DNA of 34,056 bases from Clostridia bacterium (GCA_017510245.1 JAFWNQ010000002.1:1-34056); one strand, 5' to 3'. Counted from the stretch's first letter, positions 15,892-25,710 are shown. The notes: generated by a model from the letters alone, not told the origin. Program-made: numbers and translations.

Positions 15892-16290
15892 ATGGCTACA
15901 AAAACTGTTAAAAAGACTACAAGAAAAAGAAGAGTTAGCAAAAATATAGAAAATGGAAAAGCTAATATTCATGCAAGCTTTAATAACACAATAGTTTCAG
16001 TATGCGATACTCAGGGAAATGTTATTTCATGGGCTAGTGCTGGTGAGCTTGGATTCAAAGGATCAAGGAAAAGCACACCATTTGCTGCAGGAGAAGTTGC
16101 TGAATCAGCAGCAAAAGCAGCTATGGAGCATGGATTAAAAAATGTAGAAGTATATGTAAAAGGACCTGGAGCAGGTCGTGAGTCTGCAATTAGAGCTCTA
16201 CAAACTGCAGGATTAAATATTACATCTATTAGAGATGTAACACCTATTCCTCACAATGGTTGTAGACCACCTAAAAGAAGAAGAGTTTAA
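15892..16290 (+). CDS. rpsK: 30S ribosomal protein S11
   Basis: S11 lines the mRNA exit region of the platform. The 132 residues include [54 protein letters not shown] and the invariant C-terminus [23 protein letters not shown] is upstream of the ATG. Confidence 0.98.
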   Translation: MATKTVKKTTRKRRVSKNIENGKANIHASFNNTIVSVCDTQGNVISWASAGELGFKGSRKSTPFAAGEVAESAAKAAMEHGLKNVEVYVKGPGAGRESAIRALQTAGLNITSIRDVTPIPHNGCRPPKRRRV

Positions 16291-16311
16291 TATTTTAAGG
16301 AGGTAAGGCAA

Positions 16312-16905
16312 ATGGCAAGAAGTAAAGACCCAATTCTAAAAAGATGTAGGTCATTAGGTATAGAGCCAGGTTATTTGGGATATAACAAAAAGTCAAATAA
16401 AAACCCAAAAAAGGGCAATAGAAAAGTATCTGAATACGGTATTCAATTAAGAGAAAAACAAAAAACAAAATTTGTTTATGGAGTTAGTGAAAGACAATTT
16501 AGAAGATATTTCGATATGGCTTCAAAAGCAAGAGGAAAGACTGGTGAAAGATTATTAACATTATTAGAAAGTAGACTTGATAATGTTGTATATAGATTAG
16601 GATTTGCTACATCTAGAGCTCAAGCTAGAATGCTTGTAACTCACGCTACTTTTGATGTAAATGGAAAGAAAGTAAATATTCCATCTTACTTAGTAAAAGC
16701 AGGTGATGTAATTTCCGTTAGAGAAATAAAAAAGGATAATGGTACAATCAAATTAAATCAAGAATTAAATGAAGCAGCAGTTATTCCTACATGGTTAGAA
16801 AGAGAAAAAGGAAAATTAAGTGGCAAAGTTGTTAGAGAACCTGAAAGAGAAGATATAGAAATACCAATTGAAGAGCACTTAATTGTTGAGTTGTACTCTA
16901 AATAA
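16312..16905 (+). CDS. rpsD: 30S ribosomal protein S4 (zinc-free form)
   Basis: S4 nucleates 30S assembly and is an autoregulator in several bacteria. The 197 residues show YGVSERQFRRYF, RLDNVVYRLGFATSRAQAR with the S4-fold RNA-binding motif, and VREPEREDIEIPIEEHLIVE at the end. Only one cysteine remains in the N-terminal region, so this is the C-minus form. AAGGAGGTAAG precedes ATG. A small TGAGAA/TTCTCA hairpin (16927-16943) lies in the gap before rpoA. Confidence 0.98.
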   Translation: MARSKDPILKRCRSLGIEPGYLGYNKKSNKNPKKGNRKVSEYGIQLREKQKTKFVYGVSERQFRRYFDMASKARGKTGERLLTLLESRLDNVVYRLGFATSRAQARMLVTHATFDVNGKKVNIPSYLVKAGDVISVREIKKDNGTIKLNQELNEAAVIPTWLEREKGKLSGKVVREPEREDIEIPIEEHLIVELYSK

Positions 16906-16926
16906 TATTTTATATATTGTTTTTAG

Positions 16927-16943
16927 TGAGAAAAGAGTTCTCA
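16927..16943 (+). promoter_or_regulatory. Small hairpin between rpsD and rpoA
   Basis: TGAGAA (16927-16932) pairs TTCTCA (16938-16943) around AAGAG. There is no U-tract, so it may influence mRNA processing or stability rather than termination. Confidence 0.35.
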
Positions 16944-16964
16944 TATTAATTTTAGGAGGTAAAA

Positions 16965-17912
16965 ATGATAGAATTTGAAAAGCCAAATATCAAATGCCTA
17001 GAAATCAATAAAGCTAATAATTATGGTAAGTTTGTTTGCGAACCACTAGAAAGAGGATATGGAATAACAATTGGAAATTCTTTAAGAAGGATAATGTTAT
17101 CTTCATTACCAGGAAGTGCTATTAAGAGTGTTAAGATAGAAGGGGCAGACAATGAGTTTACAACAATACCAAATGTTGTTGAAGATGTACCAGAATTAAT
17201 ACTAAACTTAAAAATGGTTAGACTTAAATTGGACAAAAATGAAGAGAAAAATTTAAGAATTGATTTTAACAAAGAAGGCGAAGTAAAGGCTGGAGATATC
17301 ATTACAGATGGAACAGTAGAAATATTAAATCCTGACTTACATATTGCAACAGTTGCTAAAGGTGGAAGCTTATATGTAGATATGGTTGCTGATATGGGTA
17401 GAGGATATAATGATGCTGAAAAGAACAAGATGCCAAATCAACCAATTGGAGTTATTGCAATTGATTCAATTTATTCTCCTGTAAAGAAGGTAAATTATTC
17501 TGTAGAGAATACTAGAGTGGGACAAATGGTTGATTATGATAAATTGACAATTGAAGTTTGGACAGATGGAAGTCTAGAACCATATGAAGCTTTAAGCTTA
17601 TCAGCTAAAGTATTAACTGAACATCTAATGTTATTTGTAGATTTATCAGAAATTGCAAAGAATATGCCTATAATGGTTGAAAAGGAAGAAAATCAAAAAG
17701 AAAAAATTCTTGAAAAACCAATTGAAGAACTTGAATTATCAGTTAGATCATTTAACTGTTTAAAAAGATCAAATATCTCTACAGTTGGTGATTTAACAAA
17801 TAAAACTGAATCAGAAATGATGAAAGTTAAGAATTTAGGTAAAAAATCACTAGATGAAGTTATTGCAAAATTACATGATTTAGGATTGGAATTTAGAAAA
17901 GAAGAAGATTAA
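16965..17912 (+). CDS. rpoA: DNA-directed RNA polymerase alpha subunit
   Basis: Alpha dimerises to nucleate RNA polymerase assembly. The 315 residues show the alpha-NTD signature [20 protein letters not shown] (about 28-47), then VRVGQ-like [21 protein letters not shown], an acidic linker, and the alpha-CTD helix-hairpin-helix region [20 protein letters not shown] and [21 protein letters not shown] precedes the ATG. rplQ follows after 24 nt. Confidence 0.98.
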   Translation: MIEFEKPNIKCLEINKANNYGKFVCEPLERGYGITIGNSLRRIMLSSLPGSAIKSVKIEGADNEFTTIPNVVEDVPELILNLKMVRLKLDKNEEKNLRIDFNKEGEVKAGDIITDGTVEILNPDLHIATVAKGGSLYVDMVADMGRGYNDAEKNKMPNQPIGVIAIDSIYSPVKKVNYSVENTRVGQMVDYDKLTIEVWTDGSLEPYEALSLSAKVLTEHLMLFVDLSEIAKNMPIMVEKEENQKEKILEKPIEELELSVRSFNCLKRSNISTVGDLTNKTESEMMKVKNLGKKSLDEVIAKLHDLGLEFRKEED

Positions 17913-17936
17913 TTATCAAAAAGGAAGGTGAGAAAG

Positions 17937-18458
17937 TTGGTTAATAGAAAATTAGGAAGAACTACAGATATTCGTTTATCAATGCTTAAAAATCTTACAA
18001 CAGATTTAATCTGGCACGAGCAAATAGAAACAACTGAAGCAAGAGCAAAAGAAGTTAAAGCAATTGCTGATAGTTTAATATCTTTAGCTGTCAAAGAAAA
18101 AGACAACTTTGAAGAAGTTGATGTAAAAGTTTCTAAGGCTAAATTAGATAGCAAGGGAAATAAAGAAACAGAACTTGCAAAGAGCAAAAATGGTAAAGAA
18201 TTCTTTAAAGTAGTAAAAGAAACAAAAACAGAAAAAAGACAAAAGGATAAACCATCAAGACTTAATGCAAGAAGAAAGATTATGACAAAGATTAATAAAG
18301 TTAAAGATGAAGATGGAAACAATATAGACCTAACAAATAAATTATTTAATGAAATAGCACCTCGATATCAAACAAGAGTAGGTGGATATACACAAATAAT
18401 TAAAAAAGGTCAACGTAGAGGCGATGGAGCTGAAACAGTTATATTAAAATTAGTTTAA
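17937..18458 (+). CDS. rplQ: 50S ribosomal protein L17 with internal insertion
   Basis: The most likely start is TTG 17937 (GGAAGGTG 6-7 nt upstream), giving MVNRKLGRTTDIRLSMLKNL; a GTG at 17928 would overlap the ribosome binding site. The L17 N-terminal half (TTEARAKEVKAIADSLISLA) and C-terminal half (NKLFNEIAPRYQTRVGGYT) are normal but separated by a Lys/Glu-rich insertion at about residues 52-107, so the protein is 173 residues rather than about 115-125. Last gene of the supercluster; a strong terminator follows. Confidence 0.95.
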   Translation: MVNRKLGRTTDIRLSMLKNLTTDLIWHEQIETTEARAKEVKAIADSLISLAVKEKDNFEEVDVKVSKAKLDSKGNKETELAKSKNGKEFFKVVKETKTEKRQKDKPSRLNARRKIMTKINKVKDEDGNNIDLTNKLFNEIAPRYQTRVGGYTQIIKKGQRRGDGAETVILKLV

Positions 18459-18465
18459 TAGAGAT

Positions 18466-18496
18466 AAAAAGCTTTGATTTCAAAGCTTTTTATTTT
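18466..18496 (+). terminator. Terminator of the ribosomal protein supercluster
   Basis: AAAAAGCTTTG (18466-18476) pairs perfectly with CAAAGCTTTTT (18481-18491) across ATTT, followed by ATTTTT. It starts 8 nt after the rplQ stop. Confidence 0.95.
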
Positions 18497-18607
18497 TGTA
18501 TAATAGAAAACCACGTGCTATGTGCGTGATTCAATGTAGGTGTAATATTAAGACAATTATGAGAGACTAAAGTAGTAAAATAATAAAAGAAGAAAACTCA
18601 TAAAATA

Positions 18608-18636
18608 TTGAAATATTATGTAAAGTATGATATAAT
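18608..18636 (+). promoter_or_regulatory. Sigma-A promoter of the orphan higher-GC gene
   Basis: TTGAAA (18608-18613), 17-bp spacer, TATAAT (18631-18636). The segment 18497-18607 between the terminator and this promoter shows nothing else I can interpret. Confidence 0.8.
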
Positions 18637-18743
18637 ATGTTTAGTTTCAAAGAATAGGAAAATTCTGCCTCGCTTTCACAGGAGGTTGTACATAGTTGGA
18701 TAGCAATCATGGAGAAAATCTCCATAAGTGGAAGGAGCTCGCA

Positions 18744-19190
18744 ATGAGCAAGGTAAGCCCTAGTGTAAACAACAATGGCAAGCACGTTTCTAGTGGAGCA
18801 AGCCACATGGCACAGAACAAGCTTGGGAAGATTAACGCTAATAGCATTATTCCCATAACAGCAGGAAGGACTTATTGGAAGAAAACTGTTCCAGCACGTA
18901 GGCGAATCAGTTGGGCTTTTAATAAGATAAAGAGAATTGGTTGGAAGCTGTTCTGGATGTCAGTACTGCTGTCTGTTGCAGCTTATTTTGTACCAGAACT
19001 CCGCGAAAAAGCACCAGTTATCTACCAAGTGGTAGATGGAGGAATGCAGGTGATGAACTTCATCTTCCTCTGGACAGTTAGACTGATTGCAGCCATTGGA
19101 AAAAGAGAATTGGGTTCAACATTCCAAGAGTTCCTAAAGGCTCTTATAGAACTGATTAATCAGTTTGAGAACTGGGCATCTTGCTTGTAG
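18744..19190 (+). CDS. Orphan membrane-anchored hypothetical protein, atypical composition
   Basis: From ATG 18744 (AAGGAG 6 nt upstream) the product has 148 residues; an in-frame TTG at 18696 with AGGAGG 10 nt upstream would add 16. It has a polar N-terminus, a basic stretch (WKKTVPARRRISWAFNKIK), a hydrophobic segment LFWMSVLLSVAAYFVPEL (about residues 79-96) and a second at VMNFIFLWTVRLIAAIG. The codons (CTG, CTC, CAC, GTG, CGC) and GC content (about 45% by eye) differ from all neighbours. With its own promoter and terminator it resembles an inserted cassette. A hairpin and a 12-codon ORF (18709-18747) lie just upstream. No family recognised. Confidence 0.7.
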   Translation: MSKVSPSVNNNGKHVSSGASHMAQNKLGKINANSIIPITAGRTYWKKTVPARRRISWAFNKIKRIGWKLFWMSVLLSVAAYFVPELREKAPVIYQVVDGGMQVMNFIFLWTVRLIAAIGKRELGSTFQEFLKALIELINQFENWASCL

Positions 19191-19222
19191 GAAAAAAATA
19201 ACATACGAGAGATTGGAGGTAG

Positions 19223-19263
19223 GAGAAAAGCATCGAAAGTTCGGTGCTTTTCTCATTTTTTTT
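19223..19263 (+). terminator. Strong terminator of the orphan gene
   Basis: GAGAAAAGCA (19223-19232) pairs perfectly with TGCTTTTCTC (19245-19254), extended inward by TCGAA/TTCGG, followed by A and eight Ts (19256-19263). Confidence 0.95.
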
Positions 19264-19316
19264 CTTTTGGCTAATGTTAATTCTTTATAAAGATAGTATA
19301 TTATTATTTTAAAGTG

Positions 19317-19325
19317 TGTTATAAT
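19317..19325 (+). promoter_or_regulatory. Extended -10 promoter of the SDR gene
   Basis: TGtTATAAT (19317-19325) is an extended -10 element; the -35 region 17 bp upstream (TATATT) is poor. It lies 26 nt before the start codon. Confidence 0.6.
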
Positions 19326-19350
19326 ATAAAAAAATGAAAGGAAAAATAAT

Positions 19351-20121
19351 ATGATAGCTTTAATTACAGGAGCTTCTTCAGGAATAGGAAGAGACTTAGC
19401 AATAGAATTGGCAAAAAATAATTATGATTTAATAATAGTTGCAAGAAATATAGAAAAACTTAATGAAATAAAGAAAAAAATTGAGAAAGATTACAGAGTA
19501 AAGGTATATGTTGAAAGTGTTGATTTATCAGATGAAGAAAGTTGTATAAAATTGCATAATAGAGTTATGGAGCAGCACATACGAATAGATGTATTAATTA
19601 ACAATGCTGGATTTGGTACTTGTGGTAAATTCACAGATACTGATTTAGACAAAGAGTTATTAATGATAAGAACAAATATAACAGCATATCATATATTAAC
19701 AAAGCTTTTCTTACAAGATATGGTAAAAGAGAACAATGGATATATTTTAAATGTAGCATCTATTGCTGGTTTTATGCCTGGACCATTGATGGCAACATAT
19801 TATTCAACCAAAGCTTATGTAGTACGTTTAACTCAAAGTATAAGAACAGAGCTTAGAAGGCAGAAATCTAAAGTAAAAATATCAGCCCTTTGCCCAGGAC
19901 CTGTTAATACTAATTTTAACAAAGTTGCAGATGTTAAGTTTGCTATACCTGGACAAAGTAGTGAATTTGTTGCTAGATACACTGTTAGAAAGATGAAAAA
20001 GAAAAGAACACTCATTTTCCCTAGTTTTGGGGTATTTCTATATAGACATATATGCAAAATAATCCCTGAACAGCTATCTGGATACATTAACTACTATATG
20101 CAAAATAGGAAAATAAGCTAG
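19351..20121 (+). CDS. Short-chain dehydrogenase/reductase family protein
   Basis: A classical-type SDR of 256 residues. The nucleotide-binding motif TGASSGIG is at residues 6-13, INNAGFG around 88, and the active site follows as NVASIAGFM (Ser) and YYSTK (Tyr-x3-Lys), with CPGPVNTNF after it. The basic IVARN after strand 2 suggests NADP(H) preference. A hydrophobic, basic C-terminal stretch (TLIFPSFGVFLYRHICKIIP) resembles membrane-associated members of the DltE/YqjQ-like group. The substrate cannot be inferred. No terminator is seen before the groES promoter. Confidence 0.93.
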   Translation: MIALITGASSGIGRDLAIELAKNNYDLIIVARNIEKLNEIKKKIEKDYRVKVYVESVDLSDEESCIKLHNRVMEQHIRIDVLINNAGFGTCGKFTDTDLDKELLMIRTNITAYHILTKLFLQDMVKENNGYILNVASIAGFMPGPLMATYYSTKAYVVRLTQSIRTELRRQKSKVKISALCPGPVNTNFNKVADVKFAIPGQSSEFVARYTVRKMKKKRTLIFPSFGVFLYRHICKIIPEQLSGYINYYMQNRKIS

Positions 20122-20150
20122 ATAATTTGAATGTGAAAATTTTGTGAAAA

Positions 20151-20177
20151 TTAGCAAACTCTATTGACGTTTGCTAA
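20151..20177 (+). promoter_or_regulatory. CIRCE-like operator 1 of groESL
   Basis: TTAGCAAAC-N9-GTTTGCTAA has the exact geometry of the HrcA operator CIRCE (9-bp arms, 9-bp spacer; consensus TTAGCACTC-N9-GAGTGCTAA). It differs at two arm positions, each compensated in the other arm. It overlaps the -35 of the groES promoter. Confidence 0.8.
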
Positions 20178-20192
20178 AAAAGGGTATAAAAT
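20164..20192 (+). promoter_or_regulatory. Sigma-A promoter of groES-groEL
   Basis: TTGACG (20164-20169), 17-bp spacer, TAAAAT (20187-20192). The -35 lies in the first CIRCE-like element, and the start point (about 20199) lies in the second, which is a suitable arrangement for repression by HrcA. Confidence 0.8.
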
Positions 20193-20193
20193 A

Positions 20194-20220
20194 TTAGCAG
20201 TCATTAATTAAGACTGCTAA
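20194..20220 (+). promoter_or_regulatory. CIRCE-like operator 2 of groESL
   Basis: TTAGCAGTC-N9-GACTGCTAA differs from the CIRCE consensus at one position per arm, again compensated. It begins 43 bp after operator 1 and is followed by six Ts, so the transcribed copy could also act as a weak attenuator. Confidence 0.82.
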
Positions 20221-20307
20221 TTTTTTATACATAGAATAGTTTACTATTAATTAGGGGCTTGTATTTATAAAATTAGTATAATTAATTTTATTAGGAGGTA
20301 TAAGGAT

Positions 20308-20577
20308 ATGTTAAAACCATTAAGTGATAGAGTTATTTTAAAAATGACTGAAGCGGAAGAAAAAACTGAAAGTGGAATTATACTTTCAAGTGGAAGTAAG
20401 GAAAAACCACAAATTGCAGAAGTGATTGAAGTTGGACCTGGAAATGAAGATGTTAAAATGGTCGTAAAAAAGGGAGATAAAGTTGTTATGAATAAATACT
20501 CTGGAACAGAAGTAAAATATAAAGGAGAGGATTACATTATTGTGAAACAAGATGACATTTTGGCAATAGCAGAGTAG
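20308..20577 (+). CDS. groES: Co-chaperonin GroES
   Basis: GroES caps the GroEL cavity. The 89 residues contain MLKPLSDRVILKMTEAEEKT, the mobile loop ESGIILSSGSKEKPQ (about 25-39), and KVVMNKYSGTEVKYKGEDYI before DILAIAE. AGGAGG is 9 nt upstream of the ATG. It is about five residues shorter than many homologues. groEL follows after a 137-nt spacer containing an ACCAC/GTGGT hairpin. Confidence 0.98.
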   Translation: MLKPLSDRVILKMTEAEEKTESGIILSSGSKEKPQIAEVIEVGPGNEDVKMVVKKGDKVVMNKYSGTEVKYKGEDYIIVKQDDILAIAE

Positions 20578-20699
20578 TATATTTATTGTATTTTTTAACA
20601 AGTATTAATATTATTTGACCACAAAGGTGGTATATATTAGAGTTATGGATATTAATATTTTTAACAATTTAATTAGAAATTTTTATAAACATATATTAG

Positions 20700-22349
<1,650 letters not shown>

Positions 22350-22469
22350 TTAATAACTGTATTTTAGTATTATCTAACTGAAAATAAATGATATATTCTT
22401 TTTAAGATGATATAATTAATTCTTAGAAAAAATCAGTTTGAATCATGCATCATCGATGTAAAAATGCAA

Positions 22470-22502
22470 AAAAGGAAAGTTGTCGTTAACAACTTTCCTT
22501 TT
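22470..22502. terminator. Bidirectional terminator between groEL and the small minus-strand ORF
   Basis: AAAAGGAAAGTTGT (22470-22483) pairs perfectly with ACAACTTTCCTTTT (22489-22502), a 14-bp stem with a five-base loop. On the minus strand the stem is followed by a six-T tract, on the plus strand by TTTTAGTTTT, so it is stronger for the minus-strand gene and plausible for groEL. Confidence 0.85.
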
Positions 22503-22506
22503 AGTT

Positions 22507-22641
22507 TTAGTGATTATGTAAGTCATCATTATGCTGAATATCACTTTTTCTTTTGTTTATCTCCGATTCTAATCGATTATTTTTACTTCTTTCTTGAAGT
22601 AGTATATCTATCGAAATTAGAATTACCTCAGTATGAGTCAT
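22507..22641 (-). CDS. Small hypothetical protein, 44 residues
   Basis: The ORF begins MTHTEVILISIDILLQERSK and ends NDDLHNH. GAGGTGAT is 5 nt upstream of the ATG, and a strong terminator begins 4 nt after the stop, so it has the layout of a real one-gene unit. A perfect 9-bp inverted repeat (TCATTTTCG/CGAAAATGA) ends at the ribosome binding site and could mask it. The composition suggests a single amphipathic helix with a charged tail. No family recognised, and no clear promoter was found. Confidence 0.55.
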   Translation of the reverse strand: MTHTEVILISIDILLQERSKNNRLESEINKRKSDIQHNDDLHNH

Positions 22642-22746
22642 TTTATCACCTCATTTTCGTCCTGCGAAAATGAATATCTCTTTATTCAAGAGGTAAATAC
22701 AAGTACCATAAATTACCATAAAATTTAACGTAATGATAAAAAGTTC

Positions 22747-22775
22747 TTGAAAAAAGAAGTGCATTATGATATAGT
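22747..22775 (+). promoter_or_regulatory. Sigma-A promoter of the recD2-comF-KAP unit
   Basis: TTGAAA (22747-22752), 17-bp spacer, TATAGT (22770-22775), ending 29 nt before the recD2 start codon. Confidence 0.75.
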
Positions 22776-22804
22776 AAAAACAACAAGAGTAAGAAGGATG
22801 AATA

Positions 22805-25015
22805 ATGGAGTTAACTGGAGAAGTAGAAAACATAATATACAAGAATGATGCAAATGGTTATACCATAGCATCGATGATTATAGATAATGAAGAATTGGTT
22901 GTTACAGGCTACTTACCTTTTGTAAATAAAGGAGATAGCCTTAAAGTTGTTGGAAAATTTGTTGTACATCCAGACTATGGTGAACAGTTCAAAGTTGATA
23001 CTTTTGAAAAGGTATTGCCTGAAACAGAAGAGGCCTTAGAGAAGTACTTGGGAAATGGAATTATTAAAGGAGTTGGTCCTGCAACTGCAAAGAAAATAGT
23101 TAAAAAGTTTGGAAAAGCTACAATTGAAGTAATGAAAATGGAGCCAGAAAAGCTTGCAGAAATAAAAGGGATAACTCTTCAAAAAGCAGAAGATATTTCA
23201 GAAAGCTTTATTGAAAATTGGGAATTATGGCAAATTGTTAGTTTTCTAGAAAAATTTGGAATAGGATCTGAAAGTGCTCAAAAAATATATAAAGAGTTGG
23301 GGGCTGATACAATTAATAAAATAGAAGCAGATCCATATATACTAGAGGATATAGGAATCAGAGTAGATTTTTCACAAATTGATAAAATGGCATTATCAAT
23401 TGGAATAGAAAGAAATAGCTTGAGAAGAATAGATAGTGGAATAATACATGCCCTTAACTTGGCTACATATAATGGGCATTCGTGCGTATTAGAACCTAAC
23501 CTAATTACTTATGTTGTAAGCCTACTGGGAGTATCAGATGAGGATGTATTAGATGGACTTAAAGACTTAAAATCAAAGGAAAAGATTTATGAGGAAAGAA
23601 GAGAAGAACTAGCTACTATTAATGGTAAAACAGAAATGGGAATACAAACTTGGATTTACCTTGATATATATTATAGGGCTGAGTTAAATATTGCACAAAA
23701 AATAAAAGGATTAAGAGAAGCTTCAAATATAAATAGAATACCTAATATTGATAGAATGATAAAAAAGGTAAGCGACATAAAACCTTCAGACAAGCAAAAA
23801 GAAGCTATAAAAATGATAAATGAAAATAATGTATCAATAATTACAGGAGGCCCAGGTACAGGTAAAACTACTATTATAAAAACAATTATAGATTTATATA
23901 AATCTCTTGGTAAGAAAACAGTATTATGTGCTCCAACTGGAAGGGCAGCTAAAAGAATGACTGAAGCAACAGGAGAAGAAGCTAGTACACTTCATCGATT
24001 GTTGGAAATAAGAAAACTATCTGATGATAGGCCAAATCCAGATATGAGTGTTGCACCAATTGATGCAAATGTTGTAATAATTGATGAAATGTCTATGGTA
24101 GATTTGTTTCTAATTAATTATGTGATGAATGCTCTATATAAAGGCACAAAGTTAGTGATGGTTGGTGATGTGGATCAATTACAATCTGTTGGTCCAGGAA
24201 GGGTTTTGAAAGATTTTATTCAATCTGGAACAGTTCCATATATAGCATTAAACAAGATTTTTAGACAAGCAGCAAAAAGTAAAATCATCGTAAATGCACA
24301 TAAAGTAAATGAAGGTATAAACTTTCTTGAGGAAAACTATAGTGATGAAGACGGAGAAATGGATGATTTTGAGTTTACTTCAGAACTTAATATAAAAAAT
24401 GTGCAAGAGCTTGTGATGAATCAATATGACTATAATACTCAAATAATTACTCCAACAAAGAAAGGTGAGCTTGGAACACATACTCTAAATCAAATTATCC
24501 AGGAAAGGTTTAATCCAGAAGAACCAGGAAAAGATGAAAAGAAGTTTGGACAAATAATATACAGAGTTGGTGATAAGGTTATGCAAACAAAAAACAACTA
24601 TGATATAGAATGGTCTAAACAAAGTAACTATAGAACAGAATTTGGACTAGGAATCTTTAATGGAGAAATGGGCATAATTGAGGCAATAGATACATACAAC
24701 AGTCAAATACAAATTCAATTTGAAGATGGTAAAATAGCTATTTATGAGTACTCTGATCTTGATCAAATAGAACATTGTTTTGCTATTACAGTTCATAAAT
24801 CGCAGGGAAGTGAATTTGATTCAGTTATCATGCCTATACTAAATGCTGCACCTATGCTTTTAACACGAAATGTCTTATATACGGGGATGACCAGAGCAAA
24901 GAGTAAATTAATCATTATAGGAAATTCTAAGACCATTGAATTTATGATTAATAATGTTAATAGCAAAAAAAGAAATTCAGGATTAGAATTTAAATTAAAA
25001 GAGATAATTGAATAG
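22805..25015 (+). CDS. recD2: ATP-dependent DNA helicase RecD2
   Basis: RecD2 is a 5'-3' SF1B helicase of RecBC-lacking bacteria, acting in recombination and repair. The 736 residues begin with the N-terminal OB-like domain (GEVENIIYKNDANGYTIASM), then tandem helix-hairpin-helix modules (GIIKGVGPATAKKIVKKFG). Walker A GGPGTGKTT is at about 348-356, Walker B IIDEMSMVD near 425, motif III GDVDQLQSVGPG, and the C-terminal UvrD-like TVHKSQGSEFDSV and NVLYTGMTRAKSKL. Start and length are typical. comF begins 2 nt after its stop. Confidence 0.97.
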   Translation: MELTGEVENIIYKNDANGYTIASMIIDNEELVVTGYLPFVNKGDSLKVVGKFVVHPDYGEQFKVDTFEKVLPETEEALEKYLGNGIIKGVGPATAKKIVKKFGKATIEVMKMEPEKLAEIKGITLQKAEDISESFIENWELWQIVSFLEKFGIGSESAQKIYKELGADTINKIEADPYILEDIGIRVDFSQIDKMALSIGIERNSLRRIDSGIIHALNLATYNGHSCVLEPNLITYVVSLLGVSDEDVLDGLKDLKSKEKIYEERREELATINGKTEMGIQTWIYLDIYYRAELNIAQKIKGLREASNINRIPNIDRMIKKVSDIKPSDKQKEAIKMINENNVSIITGGPGTGKTTIIKTIIDLYKSLGKKTVLCAPTGRAAKRMTEATGEEASTLHRLLEIRKLSDDRPNPDMSVAPIDANVVIIDEMSMVDLFLINYVMNALYKGTKLVMVGDVDQLQSVGPGRVLKDFIQSGTVPYIALNKIFRQAAKSKIIVNAHKVNEGINFLEENYSDEDGEMDDFEFTSELNIKNVQELVMNQYDYNTQIITPTKKGELGTHTLNQIIQERFNPEEPGKDEKKFGQIIYRVGDKVMQTKNNYDIEWSKQSNYRTEFGLGIFNGEMGIIEAIDTYNSQIQIQFEDGKIAIYEYSDLDQIEHCFAITVHKSQGSEFDSVIMPILNAAPMLLTRNVLYTGMTRAKSKLIIIGNSKTIEFMINNVNSKKRNSGLEFKLKEIIE

Positions 25016-25017
25016 CA

Positions 25018-25680
25018 ATGGGGGAGAAAGGATTTGAATTGCAAATAATTAATTATTTATTAGACTTAGTTTTCCCTCCTACGTGTGAAATTTGTGGAAA
25101 AGTAGGAATGTATTTATGTGAAAAATGTTGCAAAGATGTAACTAAATATGAATTAAAATCCTTTTTAGGTAATAATACAATAAATGTATACAAATATGAA
25201 GATATAATTAGAAAGTGGATAATTGATTACAAATTTAATGACAAAGCATATATGTGTAATATTTTTGCACAGCTTCTAATAAAAAATAAAAAAGTAATAG
25301 ATTTTTTATATGGTTGTGATATAATAATACCAGTTCCATTACATTTGATACGAAGACTAGAAAGAGGATATAATCAAACCTACTTGATTGCAAAGATATT
25401 ATCTAAAAAACTAAAAATAAAAGTAAAAAAAGATATACTAATTAAGGTAAAGAATATAAAGCCACAAAGCGAAAAAGGATATTTAGAAAGAAGAGAAGAT
25501 ATTAAGGGAGTATTTGAAGTAAAAAACAAAAATGAAATTAAAGATAAAAATGTATTGATTTTTGATGACGTATACACAACAGGTAGTACAACTAAGGAAT
25601 GCAAGAGAGTTTTACTACAAGCTGGAGCGAAAAGAGTAAAAGTATTAACAATATCAAGGCAAGTTTTACAAAAAAGATAA
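25018..25680 (+). CDS. comF: ComF family protein (phosphoribosyltransferase fold)
   Basis: ComF/ComFC proteins are linked to natural DNA uptake and carry a PRTase fold. The N-terminus has a Cys4 zinc site: C23 and C26 (CEIC) with C34 and C37 (CEKC). PVPLHLIRRLERGYNQTYLIA and the PRPP-binding motif VLIFDDVYTTGSTT (about 184-197) are diagnostic; QSEKGYLERREDIKGVF lies between. The ATG at 25018 has no ribosome binding site but is 2 nt after recD2, so coupling is possible; TTG 25039 with AGAAAGGA upstream is an alternative start. It has 220 residues, as expected. Confidence 0.93.
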   Translation: MGEKGFELQIINYLLDLVFPPTCEICGKVGMYLCEKCCKDVTKYELKSFLGNNTINVYKYEDIIRKWIIDYKFNDKAYMCNIFAQLLIKNKKVIDFLYGCDIIIPVPLHLIRRLERGYNQTYLIAKILSKKLKIKVKKDILIKVKNIKPQSEKGYLERREDIKGVFEVKNKNEIKDKNVLIFDDVYTTGSTTKECKRVLLQAGAKRVKVLTISRQVLQKR

Positions 25681-25710
25681 AGTTTATTGAATTACATAAA
25701 AGGAGGAAAA

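Larger units (their letters stand above)
22350..22804 (+). other. 455-nt region between groEL and recD2
   Basis: On the plus strand it has no gene. It holds a 14-bp terminator hairpin (22470-22502), a 44-codon minus-strand ORF with its own ribosome binding site (22507-22641), a hairpin TCATTTTCG/CGAAAATGA (about 22651-22674) next to that site, and the recD2 promoter (22747-22775). Bases 22350-22460 are AT-rich with a lone TATAAT near 22411 and show nothing further. Confidence 0.6.

Noticed and set aside
18520..18545. Palindrome around CACGTGCTATGTGCGTG as an operator or attachment site
   Set aside because: Only four base pairs are complementary at the ends; too weak to support.
22464..22673. 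Plus-strand 69-codon ORF after groEL
   Set aside because: It starts inside the terminator stem, lacks a ribosome binding site and is antisense to a better-supported small ORF.
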